Shown here: positions 1-8,055 of the stretch, piece after piece
Position numbering within the stretch: the stretch's first letter is position 1
Layout of the letters: each line of letters begins with the position of its first letter
From: JADFOB01 sp964651325
GTDB lineage: Bacteria > Planctomycetota > Phycisphaerae > UBA1845
Assembly (NCBI GenBank): GCA_964651325.1
Contig: CAZYXP010000073.1
Location: forward strand, 1-14,821
Reading direction: 5' to 3'
DNA: 14,821 nucleotides
Made by a program: the position numbers and the translations under genes
Notes under the pieces: generated by a model
Told to the model about the DNA's origin: nothing
The model's database searches: none
The model's input: the letters and a program-made list of their open reading frames with translations, nothing else

Positions 1-1388
1 GCGAGCATGGCCTCCGCGGATTGCTTCCCGGCCTCAACGCCCGGCTGATCGTAGGCGTTGACGTTGACCAATTCGGCATAAAGCCCCACCGCCCGCTCGA
101 ACAAAGCGATAAGCGCCCCCAGCCCCTTCGCGCTCAGGTCATCGAGCGTCACTACGATCGAGTCGCGGCCCTGCTCGCACAGCGCGTCGCGCGTGGCGTA
201 CAGATACGCGTGGAGATAATCGCCGCTGGTAAGCTCCTGATCCACGGGCATCGACGGCCCGCCGCGGTCGCGCGACACGCCGATCAACAGCCCCAGAAAA
301 TCGCTCGGCCCATCGCGAAGCTGTTGCACCAAGGCATGCTGATCGGTGCTGCCTTTGTTGCCAAACACCGAAAGCCCCTCATGAACGCGCTCGCCGTCGC
401 GGTCGAGCCGCTTGCCCAGCGATTCCATAATAAGCTGCTGCAAGTATCGCCCCAACAAGCCCAGCCGATCCTTGTACGGGAGCACGACCAGGTTCCGCTT
501 GCCACGATTCCTGGCGGCGTCGAGCCACATCAGCGCGATCAGCGCCGCAGGGTTGGCTGCGACATCCCGCGTTCGCGTGGCGCGATCACACTCGGCCGCG
601 CCCGCCAGAAACTCGTCCACCTCAAACCCCATCAACGCGGCCGGAAGCAACCCCACCGCCGACGTGATCGACGTTCGTCCGCCGACCCAATCCCAAAGCG
701 GGAAACGCGCCAGCCAATGCTCCGATTCCGCCTGCTGATCCAGTGTGCTCCCGGGGCCCGTCACCGCCACGGCATGTCGGCCGAATTCCAAACCCGCCCG
801 TTTGTATCGAGCGGCCACCTCGATCATCGAATTCCGCGTTTCGCGCGTGGAGCCAGACTTGGAGACCACGATGGTGAGCGTCGAGGACAAGTTCTCGTCC
901 AGCTCATCAAGGACGCGGTCGATGCCGTCGGGGTCCGTGTTGTCCAGAAAGCGAATGAGCATCACGTCCTCACTACTGCCCAGCGCATCGGCCAGCAATT
1001 GCGGCCCCAAGGCGGAACCCCCGATTCCGATGACCAAGACGATGTCGAACGCCTCACTTTTCTGAGGCCTGATGTCGCCGGCATGAACCTGATCGGCAAA
1101 CGCCTCCACAGCACCGATGCAGGAACGGATATCCGCGGCGATGGCTTCGTCGGGGGCGATCGAAGAGTCGCGAAGCCAATAATGCCCGACCATGCGATCC
1201 TCGCTTGCGTTGGCCTTACCCCCCTGCTCCAGCGCATCCATGGCGGTTAGCGCTTTGTCCACTCGATCAGCACAGGCAGTCAGCCAGCCTTCCTCGAATC
1301 GGACTCGACTGATGTCGATTTCCAGGCCAAGCGAATCAACCTGACATCGAAGCGTGTTGTATCGTTCCCAAAGCTGCTGCGGTGTCAT
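1..1388 (-). CDS. pgi: Glucose-6-phosphate isomerase, 3'-truncated by the window edge
   Basis: Cytoplasmic enzyme interconverting glucose 6-phosphate and fructose 6-phosphate in glycolysis and gluconeogenesis. The minus strand reads open from an ATG at 1388 to base 1, giving 462 codons. Visible hallmarks are the SIS-type phosphosugar loop GIGGSALGPQ (about residues 121-130), the first family signature DWVGGRTS (233-240), a Glu in MESLGKR (E322), a His in STDQHAL (H351), and the second signature YDQPGVEAGK with the probable catalytic Lys455. All catalytic elements therefore lie inside the window and only a C-terminal tail is missing. A GAGGAG ribosome site lies 8 bases before the ATG and overlaps the stop codon of the upstream gene, so the two are probably translationally coupled. 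Identity is secure from the paired signatures; a long antisense reading on the plus strand is a shadow. Confidence 0.95.
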   Translation of the reverse strand, partial: MTPQQLWERYNTLRCQVDSLGLEIDISRVRFEEGWLTACADRVDKALTAMDALEQGGKANASEDRMVGHYWLRDSSIAPDEAIAADIRSCIGAVEAFADQVHAGDIRPQKSEAFDIVLVIGIGGSALGPQLLADALGSSEDVMLIRFLDNTDPDGIDRVLDELDENLSSTLTIVVSKSGSTRETRNSMIEVAARYKRAGLEFGRHAVAVTGPGSTLDQQAESEHWLARFPLWDWVGGRTSITSAVGLLPAALMGFEVDEFLAGAAECDRATRTRDVAANPAALIALMWLDAARNRGKRNLVVLPYKDRLGLLGRYLQQLIMESLGKRLDRDGERVHEGLSVFGNKGSTDQHALVQQLRDGPSDFLGLLIGVSRDRGGPSMPVDQELTSGDYLHAYLYATRDALCEQGRDSIVVTLDDLSAKGLGALIALFERAVGLYAELVNVNAYDQPGVEAGKQSAEAML

Positions 1389-1396
1389 GCCGCGTT

Positions 1397-1402
1397 CTCC
1401 TC
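1397..1402 (-). promoter_or_regulatory. Ribosome binding site of pgi overlapping the upstream stop codon
   Basis: Read on the minus strand, GAGGAG spans 1402-1397. Its first base is the last base of the TAG stop (1404-1402) of the MFS-acyltransferase gene, and it lies 8 bases before the pgi ATG. This arrangement is typical of translational coupling within an operon and supports the pgi start. Confidence 0.75.
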
Positions 1403-3375
1403 TAAATACCATTGGCTCGCCCGCCTTCGCTAGCCAACTCGCAGGCGGGGGATGATTGTGGAGCCTCATGCTCGGGCGCCAGCGCCCAGATGGCGGCATA
1501 GATTTTCTGCGTGGCCGCGCGGATCATCTCGCGATCCAAACGACCCGTTTGAAACTCCGACAAGTCCACCGGCGGGCCGCATCGAAGCCGAGCCCGATGC
1601 CTGGCAAACAACCCGGCCAGCACGGCGTCGTGATGCACGATACCACTGATATGCATGGGGATCACCTGGGCTCCGGTCTTCAACGCGAGCATGGCGACGC
1701 CCTCCTTGGGCGAAGGCTCCTCGCCACCGCGTGCAATGCCGCCTTCGATAAAGATTCCGAGCGCGTGGCCATCTCTGAGCAACCGAATCGCCCGCTTGGT
1801 GGCGCCCGTATCCATGCCGTCGCGCCGGACGGGAACGCACGCGAGCGTACGGACCAGAAAGGAAACGATCGGCCACTTGCAGTATTCAGCCGCGATCAGG
1901 AAGGAAATCCGGCGGTAGGGCACCGCGGCCCCCATGAAGCACGGATCCGCCGGGCAGCCATGATTCGACGTGAGGATAGCCGGTCCTTCGAGCGGAGCGG
2001 TTGACGGTCCGACTCGCCGAAATCGCCACCAGAACCGGGCGACAAACTCGTTCAAATCGTAGGTAAGCGTCACCTTAGGGCTCATCGGAGATTTCCGCAG
2101 GCGGACAAGTAGCACCCAAACCCCCGACAGGCAGGTCACCGCCGCCACGGCAAGAAGAATGTGCCCCGCCCAGGCGTCCAAGCGCTCCCATTGCGGCACG
2201 GCCAGCAGCCCCGTGGCCAACAGCAACGCGCCGACCGTGGCGATGTCGGTCACGCCGAAGACGCGACCGCGATAACGATTGGGCACAATGCGCTGAAGCA
2301 AGGCGCTGTAACTCGCCATGGTGATGACGGCGAAGAGGCCGCCGAAGAACACACCGACCGCGCCGATTACCCGCAGCATGGTCATGCCAAGAGGCAAGTA
2401 CGTGCTGGCGGCCAGGATCAGCATGCCCAACGCGACGCCCATGAGCCCGCCGGCGATCGCAATGCTCGGCCGAAGGGCGTCCCCGATCGCCGTCATCGTT
2501 AAGGCCCCCACGACAAAACCGGCGCCCAAGATCGCGAAATACACGCTGATGGTCTGAAACGTTCCGCCATAGACGTCCCGCACCACCGCGGGCAAGACGC
2601 TGCGTACCAAGGCTCCGGAGAACCAAACGACCATCGAAATGACGATCAAGGCCCAAACGCGTCTGTGCGTTTTGACGTATCGCATCCCCTCAACGATGCC
2701 CCTCTTCGCGGTCGAGCCCGGCGAACCCTCGAGTTCGCACGAAGCCGCACCGCCTCGGGCCGGCAGACGCATCCCCACGAGAAACGCGGCACTGGCGAGA
2801 TAGGTTAGGGTGTCGAGTCGAAACGAAACGCTGGGGGCATAATGATCCGCCAGATAGCCACCCGCACCGGCCGCGGCCATCGTGGCGATGATCCCCAATC
2901 CGCTGATCATCGCATTGGCTCGAACCAATTGACCGGGTTGAACGATGGTGGACAGCAAGGCCGAGCGAGCGGGCGAAAACACCGCCGCCATCATTCCGAT
3001 CGGAAGTAGCGGCAGGAACGGGCCCCATGGGCCCAGATCCTGCGAGCGCGCGATCAAACCGGCAAACACGAAGAACATGCCGGCCCGAACCGCGTCCGCG
3101 CCGACCATCATCCACCGCCTCGGCATGCGATCCGCCAGGCCGCCGGCCATCGGGGCAAACAGAAAAAACGCCGCAAAGAAGGTAAACGTCATCTTGGCCA
3201 TGAGCGGTGTCATGTCCACGTTCTCGCCCAAGGCATTTTGCGTCTTGAGGATGGCCATTTCGGAAAGGTGGTCGCCCAGGGCACTGACCGCGTACGCGCA
3301 CCACAGGAGCATAAAATTGCGATTGCGAAGAAGAGGCTCGGCGGGCGGGGGATGTTTTGAGAGGTTGGCTGTCAT
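1402..3375 (-). CDS. MFS transporter fused to PlsC-type acyltransferase (LplT-like plus LPLAT)
   Basis: A 657-residue membrane protein from the ATG at 3375. The first ~430 residues are a 12-helix-like major facilitator with the loop 2-3 signature GLADRMPRR (residues 79-87). The last ~190 residues are a lysophospholipid/glycerolphosphate acyltransferase domain with the NHxxxxD motif (NHGCPAD, 471-477), VPVRRDG (block II-like), FIEGG (block III, usually FPEG) and IPMHISG (block IV). In known families LplT-type MFS proteins flip lysophospholipids and PlsC-type enzymes re-acylate them, so one polypeptide could import and repair lysophospholipids; that role is inferred. No AMP-ligase domain follows, unlike the three-part fusions known elsewhere. 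The frame stays open upstream to an ATG at 3561, but those 62 residues look unlike MFS sequence and the fold begins just after 3375. It leads an operon with pgi. Confidence 0.88.
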   Translation of the reverse strand: MTANLSKHPPPAEPLLRNRNFMLLWCAYAVSALGDHLSEMAILKTQNALGENVDMTPLMAKMTFTFFAAFFLFAPMAGGLADRMPRRWMMVGADAVRAGMFFVFAGLIARSQDLGPWGPFLPLLPIGMMAAVFSPARSALLSTIVQPGQLVRANAMISGLGIIATMAAAGAGGYLADHYAPSVSFRLDTLTYLASAAFLVGMRLPARGGAASCELEGSPGSTAKRGIVEGMRYVKTHRRVWALIVISMVVWFSGALVRSVLPAVVRDVYGGTFQTISVYFAILGAGFVVGALTMTAIGDALRPSIAIAGGLMGVALGMLILAASTYLPLGMTMLRVIGAVGVFFGGLFAVITMASYSALLQRIVPNRYRGRVFGVTDIATVGALLLATGLLAVPQWERLDAWAGHILLAVAAVTCLSGVWVLLVRLRKSPMSPKVTLTYDLNEFVARFWWRFRRVGPSTAPLEGPAILTSNHGCPADPCFMGAAVPYRRISFLIAAEYCKWPIVSFLVRTLACVPVRRDGMDTGATKRAIRLLRDGHALGIFIEGGIARGGEEPSPKEGVAMLALKTGAQVIPMHISGIVHHDAVLAGLFARHRARLRCGPPVDLSEFQTGRLDREMIRAATQKIYAAIWALAPEHEAPQSSPACELASEGGRANGI

Positions 3376-3630
3376 CGTCGGTCGGCTTGCGAGACCCTCA
3401 CGGACTTTTTCGAGACGCTCAAGACTGGGGTTCCAGCCCCAATGAGCGGCCCAATGTAACAGATGCGTCAGATCTCGGCAGCCCGTACCGAGGTATTTGC
3501 CGAATCGCCCATCCCCGAGTATCGTGTCGCGTTTGCCCGTGGCTGGCCCATCGCACGGCAAGCGACGGAATAACTATGGTGAGAAACTTTGGGCGCAATC
3601 GTCCGACCCGATCGAAAAGGAACCATCGAT
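3376..3630. other. Divergent intergenic region
   Basis: The 255 bases separate the minus-strand MFS-acyltransferase gene from the plus-strand immunophilin genes, so promoters for both directions should lie here. I find no convincing -35/-10 pair in either direction. A short inverted repeat (TGGGG, six-base loop, CCCCA) lies at 3426-3441. The minus-strand frame is open through most of the region, so a longer MFS start at 3561 cannot be fully excluded. Confidence 0.4.
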
Positions 3631-4692
<1,062 letters not shown>

Positions 4693-4753
4693 GTTTCGGT
4701 CGGCCAGCCGCGGCGCTTCGTGGGTACTGCATCGACGGCGAATTGATGGGATG

Positions 4754-4787
4754 GGCCTTGTAGTACAGCGGCCTTGTAGCACAGCGG
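4754..4787 (+). repeat. Tandem direct repeat, partial duplicate of a hairpin element arm
   Basis: The sequence GGCCTTGTAG followed by TACAGCGG (from 4754) recurs 16 bases later as GGCCTTGTAG followed by CACAGCGG (from 4770). The first unit looks like a 5' half-copy (GTAG plus one stem arm) of the complete hairpin element that follows at 4776. Confidence 0.6.
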
Positions 4788-4799
4788 CCCTCCGCTGTG
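4776..4799 (+). repeat. GTAG-hairpin element, copy 1
   Basis: GTAG is followed by the arm CACAGCGG (4780-4787), loop CCCT (4788-4791) and the perfectly complementary arm CCGCTGTG (4792-4799). It lies 83 bases after the first immunophilin gene. Five other copies with different stem sequences occur in this window. Confidence 0.8.
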
Positions 4800-4813
4800 T
4801 CCGAACGAGAATC

Positions 4814-4837
4814 CCCAGCCGGGGGCGGCCGGGCTAC
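4814..4837 (-). repeat. GTAG-hairpin element, copy 2
   Basis: On the minus strand GTAG is followed by the arm CCCGGCCG, loop CCCC and arm CGGCTGGG: seven Watson-Crick pairs and one G-T wobble. On its GTAG side it abuts a second GTAG pointing the other way (4838-4841), creating the palindrome GGCTACGTAGCC at 4832-4843, so this may be the remains of a head-to-head pair. Confidence 0.75.
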
Positions 4838-4870
4838 GTAGCCGGGCCACAGCGCCCCAAAGCCTGATTC

Positions 4871-4890
4871 AGGAGTTAATGACGGTGATG
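4871..4890 (+). promoter_or_regulatory. Ribosome binding site with three candidate starts
   Basis: AGGAG at 4871-4875 precedes in-frame starts ATG 4879 (spacing 3), GTG 4885 (spacing 9) and ATG 4888 (spacing 12). The first is closer than usual, and spacing favours 4885 or 4888. All three give the same signal peptide and mature protein. Confidence 0.55.
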
Positions 4891-6036
4891 CTTCAACGTA
4901 AAACACTGATGGAGCGTGCGGTTCCGATTGCGGCGTGCGTGATGGCGATGGCGATGGGGAGCGCGTGCGTAGCCGAGCCCGCCAAGACCGGCCCCAAGGA
5001 GACCGGGGCCGCCGAGACGTTGGAAAACGGCGTACGGGTCACCATGAAGACCAGCGCCGGCACGTTTGTCCTTGAACTCAACCCCGAGGCCGCGCCCTAT
5101 TCGGTGAAGAACTTTATCGGCTACGCCAAGTCAGGATTCTACAAGGGGACGATCTTTCACCGGGTCGTTGACAAGTACCTGATTCAAGGCGGCGCCTTGC
5201 TCCCGTCTATGAAGCCGAAGACGAAGGGGATCGGCGATCCGATTTTGCTTGAATCCCAAAACGGCCTGGCCAACATGCGCGGGACCATTGCGATGTTCCA
5301 CGGGGCCATGCCAGACTCCGCCACGACTCAGTTCTTCATCAACGTCACGGACAACGCCGGCAAGCTGGATCACCGCGTAAACGTTGCCCCTGGCTATGCC
5401 GTCTTCGGGAAAGTGGTGGAGGGGCTGGACGTGGTGGACCGCATCGCCAAGACCAAGGTGGCCGGGCATCCCGCGTACGGGGGCGGAAAATCACCGGTCG
5501 TGCCCGTAGAGCCGATCGTTATTCGCTCCGTCCGACTGAACAATCCGAACGATGAAGCCCGCGTTGAGCGACTCGTTGTGGTCAAGGAGAAAGAGCGCCA
5601 GGCGCGGCTTGCGCTCGCCAGAAAGACGAGCGACCAATGGCTTGCGGAGTACGTCGAAAAGACGGAACGCACGTACGGCATGAAGTTCATTGACGCGGGC
5701 AATCAGTGCAAGTACATGGACCTTAGCATGGGGAATGGGCCGGCGCCGCTGCCGACGGGCAGCGTGCTGATCCAATACCGCGGCACCCTGGTGACCGGTC
5801 GCGAATTTGAGAACAACATCGGGCTGCAGAATCCGCCATGGTACGAGCTGGACAAGCTTGTTCCGGGGCTGCGTATGGTCCTGACGGATATGCAGGTGGG
5901 CGGCAAGCGTATCGCCATCATCCCGCCCAATTTGGCCTTCGGCCAAGAGGGTATCCCGCGCGGCGTCCCGCCCAAGATTCCGCCCAACGCCACGTTGATC
6001 TACGAGCTGGAACTGCTCGATGTACGAGGCAACTAG
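4879..6036 (+). CDS. Exported cyclophilin-FKBP dual prolyl isomerase (second, diverged copy)
   Basis: A 385-residue paralogue of the preceding gene with the same order: signal peptide, cyclophilin, charged helical linker, FKBP domain. The leader ends near SACVA-EP; the Cys in GSAC makes a weak lipobox, so a lipoprotein form is possible. The cyclophilin (about 50-220) keeps FHRV with Arg95, YLIQGG, QFFIN (151-155) and YAVFGKVVEG. The linker (about 222-265) is rich in Glu, Arg and Lys. The FKBP domain (about 285-383) keeps its fold motifs but alters the pocket: Asp37 position is Glu311, Trp59 is Leu331, Tyr82 is Phe354, Phe99 is Tyr375, and Val55-Ile56 is Leu-Val. It may bind other prolyl peptides, or act as a chaperone module; that is inference. 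It probably shares a transcript with the first copy across a gap carrying hairpin repeats. The exact start is uncertain (4879, 4885 or 4888). Confidence 0.92.
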   Translation: MTVMLQRKTLMERAVPIAACVMAMAMGSACVAEPAKTGPKETGAAETLENGVRVTMKTSAGTFVLELNPEAAPYSVKNFIGYAKSGFYKGTIFHRVVDKYLIQGGALLPSMKPKTKGIGDPILLESQNGLANMRGTIAMFHGAMPDSATTQFFINVTDNAGKLDHRVNVAPGYAVFGKVVEGLDVVDRIAKTKVAGHPAYGGGKSPVVPVEPIVIRSVRLNNPNDEARVERLVVVKEKERQARLALARKTSDQWLAEYVEKTERTYGMKFIDAGNQCKYMDLSMGNGPAPLPTGSVLIQYRGTLVTGREFENNIGLQNPPWYELDKLVPGLRMVLTDMQVGGKRIAIIPPNLAFGQEGIPRGVPPKIPPNATLIYELELLDVRGN

Positions 6037-6278
6037 GGCCGCGGCTCACAACGGAGGAGGCCTATCCTGATCCGAACCGCGTCCGTCAGGAAGCGGCTCG
6101 ATTAAAGCGGGTGCCCCTCTTTCATGGAATCATGTCCTATTGGACGAGGGATCCAAGATGAGATTGCCCCGCGCAGTCAGCGTCTTGCCCGTACCCCGGA
6201 CTGCCGATCTCGCCGTTGAGGCAGCACGACCGGCGCATCATCGTTCTGCTTACACCCCCAAGAACAGGTAACGACGCC

Positions 6279-6833
6279 ATGGACTTCGAACGAGTAACCC
6301 AAGCCGTCCGCGACATTCTGATCGCCATCGGGGAAGACCCCGACCGCGAAGGGCTCAAGAACACGCCCGATCGCGTCGCCCGTATGTATGGGGAGGTCTT
6401 TTCCGGTCTGAGCTTGGACCCCGCCCGCCACCTCGACACCACCTTTCGCGAGTCCTACGACGACCTAGTCGTGCTGCGCGACATCCCCTTCAACTCCACC
6501 TGCGAGCATCACCTCATGCCTTTTGAGGGCAAGGCGCACGTCGCCTACCTGCCGGACGGAAAGGTCGTAGGCATCTCCAAGCTGGCCCGCGTCGTCGACG
6601 AATTCGCCCACCGCCCCCAGGTTCAAGAGCGCCTCACCTCGCAAATCGCCGACCTGCTGACCGAGAAACTTCAAGCCAAGGGCGTAGCCATCGTGATGGA
6701 GGCCACGCACACCTGTATGACCTGCCGCGGCATCAAGAAAGCCGGAAGCATCATGGTCACCTCGGCCGTCAGGGGCAGATGCAAATCCGACGCCCGAACC
6801 CGCGCCGAAGTCCTGACGCTCCTCCACAAGTAG
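6279..6833 (+). CDS. folE: GTP cyclohydrolase I
   Basis: Converts GTP to 7,8-dihydroneopterin triphosphate in the cytoplasm, the entry step to folate and, through the same product, to queuosine. The 184-residue chain has the zinc and active-site residues: Cys75 and His78 in STCEHH, then His144 and Cys146 in THTCMTCRG (E. coli Cys110, His113, His179, Cys181). The blocks GLKNTPDRVA, LMPFEGKAHVAY and GISKLARVVDEFAHRPQVQE are standard for the family. The ATG at 6279 is chosen because similarity begins just after it; the frame is open 63 bases further upstream, but that part is not family-like. The ribosome site is weak. The 242 bases before it (6037-6278) show no clear promoter or gene. It converges with the queuosine-precursor transporter, which suggests but does not prove a shared role. 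Confidence 0.95.
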   Translation: MDFERVTQAVRDILIAIGEDPDREGLKNTPDRVARMYGEVFSGLSLDPARHLDTTFRESYDDLVVLRDIPFNSTCEHHLMPFEGKAHVAYLPDGKVVGISKLARVVDEFAHRPQVQERLTSQIADLLTEKLQAKGVAIVMEATHTCMTCRGIKKAGSIMVTSAVRGRCKSDARTRAEVLTLLHK

Positions 6834-6912
6834 AAATTGGTCCGAGGTGCCGCGCGACCGCCAATCTCCGGGCTGACCACCGCACAGCCTACACCCAACA
6901 CACGCCAGTACG

Positions 6913-7755
6913 CTAACCGCGAATCTCCCCAATCGCCTTGGGGCCGCTTGTGGGTACTTTGGTTGGATCAATTCGAAGATACCCACGTAAGAAGTAAACG
7001 CCCGCGTAAAACGGAACCGTATCCACGGCCGCCACGCCCAGTTTGAACAGATAATTGCTGCCCACCAGCGCCCCCATCGCCGCGAGCGTCTTTTCACCGG
7101 CCATGAACGGCGCCCAAAAAACGATGAAGATCACCGCGGTGGCATCAACGAGCTGCGAGATCATGGTCGATCCGTTGTTGCGTAGCCAAAGATGCTTGCC
7201 GCCGGTGAGCCTCTTCCAGAAGTGGAACAGATAGACGTCGCAAAACTGGGCCGCGATGTACGCCACCATGGACGCGAAGACCGAGCCCCGCGTGCAGCGA
7301 TAGATCACCTCGAACAGATCCGCCTCACTCGTCGCCTCGGCGCCGAACAACGCAATCGGCGTGGCAAAGCGGAGCGTCTGCCACGGCGGCGGCGACCACG
7401 ATCCTACCGGCTGCCAAGCCGGACGCACGGCGTCGCTCATGCCGGGCAACTCATGGCCCAACCAGAGAAACAAAAGCACAAAGCCATTGAGCAGCAACCC
7501 CACGGTGACCACGAAATTGGCCCGCCGCCTACCGTAGAATTCGCTGATGAAATCCGTACACAGAAAGGTGATCGGATAGGGCAACACGCCTACCGCCAGG
7601 GCCAGCGGACCGATATGAACAAACCGTGTGATGCCCAGGATGTTGAGCATCGTCATCGCGCCGAGAAATAGCCCGGCCAGCACCAAGAACACACGCTCGC
7701 GCCGCTCGTGCAGGGCCGATGTCACATGGATCGAATCGTAACGGATAGGCGCCAT
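6913..7755 (-). CDS. yhhQ: Queuosine precursor transporter, YhhQ/VUT family
   Basis: A 280-residue inner-membrane protein of the family (formerly DUF165) that takes up queuosine precursors such as preQ0 and preQ1. Clear family blocks are LPYPITFLCTDFISEFYGRR (59-78), then YIAAQFCDVYLFHFWKRLTG (166-185) and HLWLRNNGSTMISQLVDA (188-205), plus about six hydrophobic segments. Typical members are near 220 residues. This one has an extra stretch of about 40 residues (roughly 105-150, rich in Pro, Trp and acidic residues) between the third and fourth membrane helices and a longer N-terminus. The ATG at 7755 has only a weak ribosome site. It faces folE, with 79 bases between stops. Substrate is assigned from the family and not from the sequence alone. 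Confidence 0.9.
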   Translation of the reverse strand: MAPIRYDSIHVTSALHERRERVFLVLAGLFLGAMTMLNILGITRFVHIGPLALAVGVLPYPITFLCTDFISEFYGRRRANFVVTVGLLLNGFVLLFLWLGHELPGMSDAVRPAWQPVGSWSPPPWQTLRFATPIALFGAEATSEADLFEVIYRCTRGSVFASMVAYIAAQFCDVYLFHFWKRLTGGKHLWLRNNGSTMISQLVDATAVIFIVFWAPFMAGEKTLAAMGALVGSNYLFKLGVAAVDTVPFYAGVYFLRGYLRIDPTKVPTSGPKAIGEIRG

Positions 7756-7799
7756 GGCCAGCCAACGTATGGAACCAACCGCAACCCGTCAAACGCCGC

Positions 7800-7823
7800 G
7801 TAGCCCGGCCGCCCCCGGCTGCG
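7800..7823 (+). repeat. GTAG-hairpin element, copy 3
   Basis: GTAG, arm CCCGGCCG (7804-7811), loop CCCC, then CGGCTG followed by CG in place of GG, so one pair near the base is lost. It lies 2 bases before copy 4 in direct orientation, upstream of the minus-strand yhhQ gene. Confidence 0.7.
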
Positions 7824-7825
7824 CT

Positions 7826-7849
7826 GTAGCTCAGCCGCCCCCGGCTGAA
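7826..7849 (+). repeat. GTAG-hairpin element, copy 4
   Basis: GTAG, arm CTCAGCCG (7830-7837), loop CCCC (7838-7841), arm CGGCTGAA (7842-7849). Seven pairs form, only the outermost being unpaired. Compared with copy 6, the change of C to T in one arm is matched by G to A in the other. Confidence 0.72.
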
Positions 7850-7924
7850 CCCTCAAGACCAACGCCAAGCAGCAAGACGAGCGCGACTCCCGTATTCGCC
7901 TACCAGACACCAAGATCGCGGCAA

Positions 7925-7966
7925 GTAAGAAAAGGGCGTCGCCGAAACCATGCTCCGACGACGCCC
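7925..7966 (-). terminator. Intrinsic terminator of the secreted metallopeptidase gene
   Basis: On the minus strand GGGCGTCG (7966-7959) pairs perfectly with CGACGCCC (7941-7934) around a 17-base loop and is followed at once by TTTTCTTACTT. It starts about 90 bases beyond the stop codon of the metallopeptidase gene, as expected for a Rho-independent terminator. Confidence 0.8.
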
Positions 7967-8055
7967 GAATTAGAAGTAGCTCAACTAGCCGTGGTCACAG
8001 ACCACCACCCGCAACACGTCACCTGAACCCACGTCAGGCGTCCCAAGCCCGGCCA

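Noticed and set aside
21..1250. 409-codon open frame on the plus strand
   Set aside because: It is antisense to pgi, which carries both family signatures and all catalytic residues; the plus-strand reading has no recognisable domain and is rich in Arg, Gln and His as expected of a shadow.
1412..1445. Inverted repeat (CCCGCC and GGCGGG arms) at the end of the MFS-acyltransferase gene
   Set aside because: Six-base arms with a long loop lying inside coding sequence, with no T-tract; too weak to call a terminator or a repeat element.
3376..3561. 62-residue N-terminal extension of the MFS-acyltransferase
   Set aside because: The extra residues do not resemble MFS sequence and include a short inverted repeat typical of intergenic DNA; the ATG at 3375 sits just before the first conserved helix. 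No strong ribosome site decides it, so this stays uncertain.
6834..6912. Possible bidirectional terminator between folE and yhhQ
   Set aside because: Only weak complementarity and no T-tract on either strand.
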